Shown here piece by piece: positions 1-7,154 of a stretch of 54,326 nucleotides of DNA (position 1 is the first letter of the stretch; every line of letters starts with the position of its first letter). Source of the DNA: Paludibacteraceae bacterium (GTDB lineage: Bacteria > Bacteroidota > Bacteroidia > Bacteroidales > Paludibacteraceae). The notes under the pieces are model-generated. The model was not told the origin of the DNA and ran no database searches. It worked only from the letters and a program-made list of their open reading frames with translations. The DNA lies in assembly GCA_905234835.1 (NCBI GenBank), contig CAJOIZ010000020.1, positions 1 to 54,326 on the forward strand. The letters run 5' to 3'. The position numbers were made by a program, and so were the translations under genes.

Positions 1-1113
1 AGAGCGTCGCCCACTTGCCTTGTGTGAAACGGCGGTTGAGTGTGGCGGTGTTGACAGTGTGACCGTTGTAGTCCTCTGCGAAATTGTCGTAGTACTCGCC
101 GCTCTCGTTCTCTTGCAAGACGATGTTCGGATAGCGTACACGGAGCGTGAAGGTGACAACGGAGTCGCAGCCATCCACAGTCTTCAGAGTGGTGGTCTGC
201 GTTCCCGCTTCGGTGAAGGTCTTGTCTTCCCATGTGTAGGGCAGATCCTTTTCGTCAATGGTGGTCCCGTCGGTTGTTTCGATGGTACCGCATACGATGA
301 CCTGTTCAAAGACGGCGGTAAGGACAATATCCTGCGTGAGTGTCAAGGTTCGCGGGTTGTCGCTGTTGCCGTCAGACCAACGGACAAACTCATAGCCTTC
401 TGTAGCATCGGCGCGGAATGCGAGTGTTCTGTTCTCGCAGGTCGGTTCTTGGGTGACAATTACCGTTCCCTGTGTCTCGTCGTTGGCTGATACGGAATAG
501 GTTGGCATGATTGTTCCCGTCCATACCGCTTTGACGGTGAGGTTGCCAGTGATATAGGAGAAGTCATTGTCCCACGAGAGGGAGAGACACTGCGGAATCT
601 CCACTTCGGGAGCAACAGCCGCGCTGCCATAGTCAACCGTCTGCGGTGTCCCCAATACGGTCGTGCCGTCCTCGTCATAGAACGTGACGGTGTACTGATT
701 AAGCGTATTGGTGTAGGTGGCGGTATAAACAGCCTCACCTGTAACTGCAACCACTTCAGGAGTCCAGCCCGCAAACGTGTAGGTGTATTGCGCATCAGCT
801 GGCTTGGTCGGGATATTGCCGTTGTATTGCGGCATAGAGCCATACGTCACTTCCCCGTTTTGCAGTTCTGTGCCATCGTAGTTCACAAACGTGACTGCAT
901 AACTCTTTACGGCAAAGACAGCAGTATAGGCAGCGTTGGCAGTAGCTGTTACGTGGCTGTCTCGCCGTCCGACCAACGGACGAACTGCCAGCCTTCGTCG
1001 GCAACGGCAAGCACCTCATAGGTGTCGCCGCAATCCATCTCTAACTGCGTGGCGGTCTGCGCAACGGCAAACATTGGCAGCAGGAGGAACAATATAAATG
1101 ATATACGTTTCAT
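1..1113 (-). pseudogene. Secreted InlB-repeat surface protein, frameshifted and cut by window edge
   Basis: The start ATG is at 1113 and is followed by a clear signal peptide (MKRISFILFLLLPMFAVAQ). The first frame stops after 54 residues at a TAA (949-951), in the middle of a repeat of the form GWQFVRWSDGETA. Adding one base near 952-957 restores a frame that stays open to base 1. That second frame encodes Listeria-Bacteroides (InlB B-type, Flg_new) repeats, a bacterial repeat ending in SDGNSDNPRTL, and then a module starting VCGTIETTDGTTI, followed by the start of a C-terminal domain (TLNRRFTQGKWATL). The last two parts closely match the protein encoded at 47973-49847. The gene lies 25 bp after the LRR gene at 1139-2632 and is probably cotranscribed with it. 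The break may be a real one-base deletion or an assembly error. The function is unknown; a cell-surface or secreted adhesin-like role is inferred. Confidence 0.7.
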
Positions 1114-1138
1114 AGTCGTTTGTTTTCTGCGTCCGACA

Positions 1139-2632
1139 TCATTTTTTAATAATCTGCACCTTGCCGCCAGTACCCGCCTCTGTTTGCCCTGTGACGGTGT
1201 AACGCAGTTTATTGAACTCCGCCGTGAGGTTCATATCCTTTGTGACGGTGACGGTGCGCGGGTTGGCTGTCTCGCCATCACTCCACTGTTGGAACTCGAA
1301 GCACTCGTCCGCTACTGCCTCTATGGTGATGACCGTGCCTTCGGGGTACTGGTTGTTGATATTCAGCGAGCAGTTCTCACCGTTGATGTTTACGGTATAA
1401 ACCTTTTCTTCCGCATGTGCCTGCGGGATGAAGTAGGTTGTGTATTTTGTATTTTCAGTTGCGGGTTTGATATTCGGCAACCAGCCAACAAAATCATAGC
1501 CCTCTTTAGTTGGGGTTGGGCCTGTAAATTCTGGTGTCAGTCCGTAACCGACCTCATCGGTCCTTATCACATTACCGCTCTCATCCTGCCAAGTGATGGT
1601 GTAGGTGTTCAATGTCTCTTCAAACATCGCCGTATAGGTTGCATCACCTGTGACGGCAACTATTTCGGGAGTCCAGCCTGAGAAGGCGTAAGTGTATTGC
1701 GCATCAGCGGGCCGTGTCGGTGTTGCGCCGTTGTATTCGGGCATCGTACCACTTTCTACTTCGCCGCTTTGCAACTCGCTTCCGTCGTAATTAACAAAGT
1801 TGATATTGTATATTTCAGGTGTGCTATAGGGTATCGGCTGGATATTTTTAAAGTTTTTCCACACAAAGGCATTTGTGTAGTCATATAAGGATTGAGTTGG
1901 AACATAGAGACTAATCGTTCTGTCCACGTTATCAAAAACAGCGCAATGATAGGCATCTCCATAATATGATACCCCCAAAGAGGGAGGAGTAATGGCTTCA
2001 CACGTAATAGAGGTTAAGCCACTACAACCAGAAAAAGCATAGTCACCGATGTATGTTACGCTGTTGGGGATAGTGACTGATGTCAGACTGCTACAATTCT
2101 CGAAAACTGACCGCTCAATGTTTGTCACGCTATTGGGGATGGTGACTGAAATTAGTCCATTACAGTTATTGAAAGTTTTAATGTCGATGCTTGTCACTCC
2201 ATTGGGAATAGTGACAGCGGTTAGACTACTGCAATATGAGAAAGCGCCATATCCAATGCTTGTGACACTGTTGGGAATTTCTACGGAGGTCAGACCACTG
2301 CTACCATAGAAAGCATAGTTTCCAATGCTTGTCACGCTGTTGGGGATGGTGATAGAGGTTAGACTGCTACAACCAGAAAAAGCATAGTCTCCGATATTTG
2401 TCATGCTGTTGGGGATATTAACAGCGGTTATAGAGGTACGATATGCATACCAAGGGGAAGAACTACTTGAGTAATTTAACATTTCACCGTTTCCACTGAT
2501 AACCAAGACGCCATCATCCGTCGTTAGAGTCCATGTCAAAGATGTACCACAAGCACCACCATAGGTTTCGGCAAAGGTCATTCCTGCGCCTGCTATAAGA
2601 GCAAGCAGGAGAGTAAGGATTTTTTGTTTCAT
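1139..2632 (-). CDS. BspA-like secreted LRR protein with InlB-type repeats
   Basis: This is a 497-aa secreted protein. Residues 1-21 are a signal peptide. After a short GACGTSLTWTL segment common to Bacteroidales LRR_5 proteins come about six 23-residue leucine-rich units (roughly 70-215) of the pattern LTSITIPNSVTSIGNYAFYGC. These are followed by Listeria-Bacteroides repeats (about 285-400, motifs YTYAFSGWTPEIVAV and YDFVGWLP) and a C-terminal bacterial repeat (about 410-485, SDGETANPRTVTV). LRR_5/BspA proteins are typically surface proteins that bind host or bacterial partners; no enzyme motif is visible. It lacks the NG-I-R-Y tail found on five other secreted proteins here. The second LRR protein at 9000-10820 shares its N-terminal architecture, so the two are paralogues. 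No convincing promoter is seen directly upstream, where a candidate small RNA ends. Confidence 0.85.
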   Translation of the reverse strand: MKQKILTLLLALIAGAGMTFAETYGGACGTSLTWTLTTDDGVLVISGNGEMLNYSSSSSPWYAYRTSITAVNIPNSMTNIGDYAFSGCSSLTSITIPNSVTSIGNYAFYGSSGLTSVEIPNSVTSIGYGAFSYCSSLTAVTIPNGVTSIDIKTFNNCNGLISVTIPNSVTNIERSVFENCSSLTSVTIPNSVTYIGDYAFSGCSGLTSITCEAITPPSLGVSYYGDAYHCAVFDNVDRTISLYVPTQSLYDYTNAFVWKNFKNIQPIPYSTPEIYNINFVNYDGSELQSGEVESGTMPEYNGATPTRPADAQYTYAFSGWTPEIVAVTGDATYTAMFEETLNTYTITWQDESGNVIRTDEVGYGLTPEFTGPTPTKEGYDFVGWLPNIKPATENTKYTTYFIPQAHAEEKVYTVNINGENCSLNINNQYPEGTVITIEAVADECFEFQQWSDGETANPRTVTVTKDMNLTAEFNKLRYTVTGQTEAGTGGKVQIIKK

Positions 2633-2689
2633 AGTTGTTTGAAATTAGGTTAATTATTTGGTTAGTTTGGTTTATGTCTATGCATATAC

Positions 2690-2990
2690 AAAATTAAAAG
2701 CGTGAATGTTATCCACGCTTATTCTCTATTACGGGGTTCGACCAAAAACCTTTGTCCAAGAACAAACAATAACGTCCACGCTGATATGCACGACACGCGC
2801 ACTATCAGCGCGGAAGAATACATACCTATGAACGTTTATCGTACTATCTTGTTCCGGGGACTGAAATTTGGTCGATTTCGTAATACCAAAACAAGCGTCA
2901 ATAAACGCCTTTTTATGTAACTGCTTTTTTACGTTGCCAGCCTCAACGCTCTCAGTTTAACGTCATGGAGAGGGGACGGTATGATTAACG
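2690..2990 (-). ncRNA. Candidate rod-shaped small RNA with own promoter and terminator
   Basis: There is no plausible protein gene in 2633-3096. On the minus strand a good Bacteroidetes promoter (2995-3025) points into a long foldback. Nested complementary segments in register are 2715-2720/2893-2898, 2727-2733/2879-2885, 2738-2746/2867-2875, 2754-2757/2858-2861, 2760-2765/2849-2854 and 2775-2786/2803-2814 (11 of 12 pairs), about 43 pairs separated by small internal loops. The transcript would end at a hairpin, AAGCGTG/CACGCTT at 2698-2720, followed on the minus strand by a T-rich run. A rod with internal bubbles recalls 6S RNA or the Bacteroidales-1 motif, but I cannot match a consensus. It could instead be the 5' leader of the LRR gene that begins at 2632. 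Confidence 0.55.
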
Positions 2991-2994
2991 GCGG

Positions 2995-3025
2995 CAAAGG
3001 TAGTTTATATTTTTAGGTTGTACAA
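2995..3025 (-). promoter_or_regulatory. Bacteroidetes-type promoter for the candidate small RNA
   Basis: Read on the minus strand, the -7 box TACCTTTG lies at 3002-2995 and a TTG -33 box at 3025-3023, with a 20-nt spacer. This matches the TTG/TAnnTTTG pattern of the primary sigma factor in Bacteroidetes. Transcription should begin near 2988 and run into the foldback. Confidence 0.6.
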
Positions 3026-3096
3026 ATTTATGATTTATGGTTTATGATTTCAAATTGCAAATATCAAATATCAAATTTAAGGGGGATGGGGTGGTG

Positions 3097-3600
3097 TTAC
3101 GGCTTCAAGCAGCCGACAGGGACGACATATACGCCATCGGTGCGGCGATAAGCGTACTGACCGCCGGTGAGAACCATCAGCACATCCGGAAGACGAATCG
3201 ACATTTGTTTTTCGGTTCGGTTATGCTGCTCAATCAAGTTCTTCAGTTCCAGCAAATGTTTGGCGCCATCGTCTATCTCACGGCTTCCGAGCTTACATTC
3301 AATCAGCGCGTACCGTTCATCGCCCAAATGCAGCACGATGTCTGCCTCCAGACCATAACGGTCGTGGTAATAGGACAGATGAGCCGAGTATCTATTCTGC
3401 GTGAAAGCGCGCAAGTCACGGATACAGAGTTGTTCAAAGATAAAGCCAAATGTCTTGAGCTGCATTTGCAAAGCGTCCGGCGTAAGACCCAATGCCGCCA
3501 CAGCCACAGACGGGTCACAGAAACACCGCTTGGGTGAACTGCGGATAACCGTCTTGCTGCGTATAGCCGGACACCAAGCGTCTAAATCGTAACGCCGCAA
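3097..3600 (-). pseudogene. DUF4143 domain remnant of an AAA ATPase
   Basis: The 167 codons match only the C-terminal half of the ATP-binding AAA_14/DUF4143 proteins, which are normally about 400 aa. Recognisable parts are WCPAIRSKTVIRSSPKR, DPSVAVAALG, the FGFIFEQLCIRDLRAF motif, a yYhDrYGLEADIVL stretch and the ALIECKLGS nuclease-like strand. The Walker A/B ATPase half is absent. The frame opens at a TTG (3600), and a TGA lies in frame five codons upstream. A strong promoter sits exactly at the truncation point (3598-3628), so the remnant may still be transcribed, although its presumed start codon lies at or above the expected transcription start. The first internal ATG is well inside the domain. 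I read it as a decayed gene. Confidence 0.7.
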
Positions 3601-3628
3601 AAGTACATAAAATCATTGATATATGCAA
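3598..3628 (-). promoter_or_regulatory. Promoter at the truncated end of the DUF4143 remnant
   Basis: On the minus strand TACTTTTG (3605-3598) is preceded by TTG (3628-3626) with a 20-nt spacer. It overlaps the opening codon of the remnant, which suggests that the junction joined an existing promoter to a gene fragment. Confidence 0.55.
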
Positions 3629-3886
3629 GTGTTTTGCCGACTTTTTTCGGTTCGTTGTGAAGAATTGAGGTATTTTGTTGCGAAGTTTTGAGGTATTTTA
3701 TTGCGAAGAATTGAGGTGAATTGGGGATTTATGGTTTATGATTTATGGTTTATGATTTCAAATTTAGAGGGGGTCGTGCTTTCGGGATGTCGTGCTTTCG
3801 GGATACCGGGTCTTCGTTATTCTAAAGAGGACAGCGGGCGTTTACAAACGGCTCCCGGGAGCCGGTCGGAATATCCTCCCAATATG

Positions 3887-3918
3887 CCGCAACCATAAAA
3901 GCTCACCGGGCTTTCATG
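3887..3918 (-). terminator. Conserved terminator-like hairpin block, copy 1
   Basis: Read on the minus strand, CATGAAAGCCC-ggt-GAGCTTTTATGG forms a 7-bp stem with one G-U pair and runs into TTTTATGGTTGCGG. The same block recurs at 4365-4399 and 11162-11193 with compensating stem changes, and the tail beyond the T-run is conserved too. Confidence 0.45.
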
Positions 3919-4364
3919 CCGACGCAATTGACGAAGTGAATGCCGGATAAAATCCGGGGTAATGGACATACGTTTTGAACCCGAATCAGATTCGGGGGTA
4001 ATAGAAGAAAAAGCGGCTACCAGCCGCTGCATGAGACGAAAGGGCTGCGAATCCGATTCACAGGCAATAAATAAAAAGACAGAAGTCAATAAGAAACAAA
4101 CAGAAGGCAATTAAAGCAAAGGCAGAAGGCTATTCGTGCGGGTACGGGGGGAGTGCGATGTCAATACGATGCGAGTACGGGCGAAGGCGCATTGACCTAC
4201 GGGTGACCTATGCGTGACATCTGCTCCACCTATGGGCGACCTATGGGTGACCTATGGGTGACCTTTGGGCGACTTTTGTAGTTGAGAGTTGATAATTGAT
4301 AATTGATAGTTGATGATTTATGGTTTATTGTTTATGGCTTATGATTTCAAATCCGCCTATTAGT

Positions 4365-4399
4365 CCGCAACAATAAAAGCCCACAGGGGGGCTTTCATG
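4365..4399 (-). terminator. Conserved terminator-like hairpin block, copy 2
   Basis: Stem AAAGCCC/GGGCTTT (4376-4382 with 4389-4395), followed on the minus strand by TTTTATTGTTGCGG. It lies about 140 bp past the rmuC stop and is a plausible terminator for that gene. Confidence 0.45.
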
Positions 4400-4534
4400 T
4401 GGTCACGGCATGTTTGGGACTACGTGTTTGGGACTACGTGTTTGGGACTGCGTGTTGGGGATTGCGTGCTTGGGACTGCGTGTTGGGCAGATGCGCCGGT
4501 GGTCGGTTAGTTCATCTAAGTCATCTCCGGTTGG

Positions 4535-5887
4535 TTAATCTAATTCTTCTCCGGAAGGAAGCGCATCGACTATACCCCGGTTAAGCTGTTTGGTCCGTTT
4601 CTTGGTGCTCTTTACTCCAAGTTCTTTAAGCCCTTCCGTTTGACGGAGAAGGTTTCCTTTACCTTCGCTGAGTTGTCCCATCGCTTCACTATAGGTTTTT
4701 GTCGCCACCGTGAGTTGATTCCCCAGCGTGGTAAAACTATCCACAACAGTCATCATCTTATCATACATCTTGCCTGCTTGCTCAATGATGGCTTTACAGT
4801 TATCTTCCTGACGAGTCTGCTGCCATGCGATGAGTACAAGGTGCAATGTGAGCATCAAGTTGGTCGGGTTGACAATAATCACGCCCTTGTTGTAAGCGTA
4901 CTGCATGATAGACGGGTCCTGGTTGAGCGCCATCATGTATGCACCCTCGTTAGGGATAAACATCAAGGCGTACTGCATGGCGTTGTCAACGTATGTTTGG
5001 TAGTCTTTCTTTGCCAGTTCGTCCACATGCGCCTTTACAGACTTAAAGTGGAGTTTCGCCTTTTCTTCGCGCTCAATGTCGGTATCAGCTCCAAGCGCCT
5101 CGGAATAAGCCGTGATAGAGGTCTTGGCATCGATGATGATATGTTTTCCGTCCGGACAATTGATCGTCACATCGGGTCGCAAGTTTGCATTGCCTTCGTC
5201 TTTGACATTGTTTTGGACGCTGAATTCGATACCTTCGCGCAAACCGCTGTCCTCTAAAATGCTTTCCAATACGTGTTCCCCCCAGTCGCCATGTACCTTG
5301 CCACGGTTCTTCAGTGCATCCGCCAGTGTATTTGCGCTCTCTGCAGTCAAACTGGTCTGCTTGAGAAGTTCCCCGATGCGCGTTTCCATGGATGTCTGCA
5401 GCGCAATCTGTTTCTCCTTGTTCTCTGTTACACTCTTCTGCATACTTTCCAAATCACGCTTGAGCGGGTCCAATATCTGCGCAAGATGCTCTCCGCTGGA
5501 ATGTGCGAACTCCTCTTGACGTTTTTTGAGCGTCTCTTCCGTGGTGCTCTTCATGGATTCCTTCATTTCGTCAATCGTCTTATCGAACAATTTGCGTTGG
5601 CCCTCTAACGCTTCCCGTTGTGCTTCGCGTTGCTGATCAAGCATTTGGCGATATTGCTCTTGCAGTTGCTCGCGCTGCGTTTTCATGTGTTGTTCATTCG
5701 CTTGTTGCTCTTCTTGTATGCGCGCTTGCGCCTGTTCCTTTGTGGTGCGTAACTCGTTCTGCGCGTGCTCCAAATCCTTTTGAAGTGCGACCAATTCGGG
5801 TGTCTGCTTACGCATTTTAACAATCAACCACGCGATAACTGCGGCTGCGGCTACTAAAACCAATACGATAATAATTGATGTGTCCAT
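4535..5887 (-). CDS. rmuC: DNA recombination protein RmuC
   Basis: This is a 450-aa inner-membrane-anchored RmuC. Residues 5-21 form a membrane helix (IIIVLVLVAAAAVIAWLIV). A long coiled coil rich in Q, E and R follows (about 25-130), then the RmuC nuclease-like domain (about 160-400) with KNRGKVHGDWGEHVLESIL, RPDVTINCPDGKHIIIDAKTS and a VDNAMQYALMFIPNEGAYMM stretch. RmuC limits inversions and rearrangements at short inverted repeats, which fits a genome segment rich in such repeats, although that link is only an inference. I use the ATG at 5887. The open frame continues 75 codons upstream, but that part overlaps a tRNA, its terminator and the promoter at 5928-5958. The gene is followed by repeat island A. 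Confidence 0.93.
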   Translation of the reverse strand: MDTSIIIVLVLVAAAAVIAWLIVKMRKQTPELVALQKDLEHAQNELRTTKEQAQARIQEEQQANEQHMKTQREQLQEQYRQMLDQQREAQREALEGQRKLFDKTIDEMKESMKSTTEETLKKRQEEFAHSSGEHLAQILDPLKRDLESMQKSVTENKEKQIALQTSMETRIGELLKQTSLTAESANTLADALKNRGKVHGDWGEHVLESILEDSGLREGIEFSVQNNVKDEGNANLRPDVTINCPDGKHIIIDAKTSITAYSEALGADTDIEREEKAKLHFKSVKAHVDELAKKDYQTYVDNAMQYALMFIPNEGAYMMALNQDPSIMQYAYNKGVIIVNPTNLMLTLHLVLIAWQQTRQEDNCKAIIEQAGKMYDKMMTVVDSFTTLGNQLTVATKTYSEAMGQLSEGKGNLLRQTEGLKELGVKSTKKRTKQLNRGIVDALPSGEELD

Positions 5888-5927
5888 GTTCTTAATTTGT
5901 GTTTTTTTACTCGGGTAATTCCGACTG

Positions 5928-5958
5928 CAAAGGTATGGCAAAGATTTGGTTCGTGCAA
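5928..5958 (-). promoter_or_regulatory. rmuC promoter
   Basis: On the minus strand TACCTTTG (5935-5928) with TTG at 5958-5956 and a 20-nt spacer. It lies between the tRNA terminator and the rmuC start at 5887, which supports that start. Confidence 0.65.
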
Positions 5959-6008
5959 GAGACCAAATTTTAGTGCTGCGGATTATGCCGAGGGGAAGAT
6001 ACAAAACA

Positions 6009-6041
6009 GCGGGGGTCTCACGTGATTGTGAGACTCCCGCT
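6009..6041 (-). terminator. Terminator of tRNA-Pro
   Basis: Directly after the tRNA on the minus strand, GCGGGAGTCTCAC pairs with GTGAGACCCCCGC (one mismatch), followed by TGTTTTGT. Confidence 0.75.
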
Positions 6042-6042
6042 T

Positions 6043-6118
6043 TGGTCGAGAAGACGTGACTCGAACACGCGACCCCTACGTCCCGAACGTAGTGCGCTAC
6101 CAACTGCGCCACTTCTCG
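6043..6118 (-). tRNA. tRNA-Pro(CGG)
   Basis: This is a 76-nt tRNA with acceptor stem CGAGAAG/CTTCTCG, D arm GCGCAGTTGGTAGCGC, anticodon arm CTACG-TTCGGGA-CGTAG giving anticodon CGG, a T arm with GTTCGAGTC, discriminator A and an encoded CCA (6045-6043). It is transcribed toward rmuC and has its own terminator. Confidence 0.93.
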
Positions 6119-6156
6119 ATTATATCAACCAACTGTCAATTATCAATTATCCATTA

Positions 6157-7005
6157 TCAACTGTTCCTGTACTCTCTCGGTGTCATTTTGGCGTGCGTAC
6201 GGAAGTACCTATTGAAGAACGCCACATTGTCAAATCCCAATGACAGAGCAATCGTCTTGACCTGCGCGTTGCTCATCTTGAGCTGCGCCTTCGCATCCGT
6301 GAGGATGGCATCATCAATGATGTCCCGTGCGCTCTTGTTGCTGACTTGCCGGACGGTGCTGCTCAAATGAGGAATGGAAACGCGCATTGCCTTGGCGTAG
6401 TCATTGACGTGATGCCATTCCTTATAGTGCGCCATAACCATCTTGACATACTCCTGATACAATTCTTCCTTGCGGTCAACGGGTCTGGCAAAGTAACTGT
6501 CGTCCTGTCGGATGAGACTGAGGTAGGTGGACTGCAGGAAGTTGAATATATGCACAATGTTGTCGGAGTTGAGCATAGACGGCCGCGTGTTGCACGCTTT
6601 CGTCATTATATCTGCAAATTCCTTGAGCACCTTCGCTTTTTCCTCGCTTATGCCGACGATGTTGGTACGCAGTTGGAGCGAATTGCGCATAAACCTGTCG
6701 TTGGAGGCATGTTTATCCAAGAAAGCCGATGAGAACAATATGTAATAGACCAATGCGTCTTCGGAGAACTCGTGTATGAGCAGAAAACTGTCCGGGTCGA
6801 GAATGGCAACGTCGTTCTTGCGAATGGTGTACTTTGTGATATTGATGGTAGCAGAGGCCGTGCCTTCCACCATCAGAATAAACACACCGCACTTAATCTT
6901 ACAAGGGAAGCGGCAGTACTCATTCATTATCTTGCCGGTAGCATCCCCTATCAGGTAATCAACGGGGCAATCAATCAGCGGAATGGCGTTGTCTTGCTTA
7001 TCCAT
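6157..7005 (-). CDS. AraC-family transcriptional regulator
   Basis: The 282-aa protein has no signal peptide. The N-terminal part (about 1-150) looks like a small cupin-type sensing domain (KCGVFILMVEGTASATIN, RKNDVAILDPDSFLLI). The C-terminal 100 residues are a two-helix-turn-helix AraC DNA-binding domain: VNDYAKAMRVSIPHLSSTVRQV is the first HTH and VKTIALSLGFDNVAFFNRYFRTHAKMTPREYR is the diagnostic second HTH and signature. It is a single gene with a strong promoter (7060-7091), between glnS and tRNA-Pro. A 7-nt repeat tract (6128-6160) abuts the stop codon. The target genes and ligand cannot be seen. Confidence in the family is high and there is none for a specific role. Confidence 0.92.
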   Translation of the reverse strand: MDKQDNAIPLIDCPVDYLIGDATGKIMNEYCRFPCKIKCGVFILMVEGTASATINITKYTIRKNDVAILDPDSFLLIHEFSEDALVYYILFSSAFLDKHASNDRFMRNSLQLRTNIVGISEEKAKVLKEFADIMTKACNTRPSMLNSDNIVHIFNFLQSTYLSLIRQDDSYFARPVDRKEELYQEYVKMVMAHYKEWHHVNDYAKAMRVSIPHLSSTVRQVSNKSARDIIDDAILTDAKAQLKMSNAQVKTIALSLGFDNVAFFNRYFRTHAKMTPREYRNS

Positions 7006-7059
7006 AGTAAGTAACTAATTGCTCGCAGTTGCGCAGCCTGTCTTCTCCAAAGGCGGGCG

Positions 7060-7091
7060 CAAAAGTACGGTGTTTTTCGGATGTGCGCAAA
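7060..7091 (-). promoter_or_regulatory. Promoter of the AraC-type regulator
   Basis: On the minus strand TACTTTTG (7067-7060) is preceded by TTTG (7091-7088) with a 20-nt spacer, about 55 nt before the start codon. Confidence 0.65.
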
Positions 7092-7154
7092 TCTTTGTTG
7101 TATTTTGTCTGCATCTTGCTGATACTCAGCAAGACGAGTCTGTGCCGGTAAGCG

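Larger units (their letters stand above)
3660..4500. repeat. Composite intergenic repeat island A
   Basis: No gene is credible here. From left to right: degenerate 7-nt repeats (3661-3765, GATTTATG-type units); a run of triloop palindromes at 3849-3864, 3898-3914, 3943-3957, 3980-3996, 4012-4028 and 4045-4063; an 11-bp tandem repeat (4193-4273, unit ACCTATGGGTG); a second 7-nt tract (4279-4345, TTGATAA-type); another hairpin at 4376-4395; and 14-bp units (4405-4495, TGTTTGGGACTACG). The palindromes have 5-8 bp arms, mostly with 3-nt loops. Segments 3817-4130 and 4193-4273 recur in inverted orientation at 51690-51975 and 45979-46071. The island follows the stop codon of rmuC in the sense of transcription. 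Confidence 0.8.

Noticed and set aside
2689..2696. TAATTTTG on the minus strand as a promoter for the first LRR gene
   Set aside because: It lacks a -33 box and overlaps the T-rich tail of the terminator-like hairpin of the candidate small RNA.
3817..4110. 97-codon frame in island A
   Set aside because: It is built from palindromic repeats and matches nothing; the repeat structure explains the openness.
5888..6112. 75-residue N-terminal extension of RmuC
   Set aside because: It would overlap tRNA-Pro, its terminator and the rmuC promoter; the ATG at 5887 gives the expected membrane helix.
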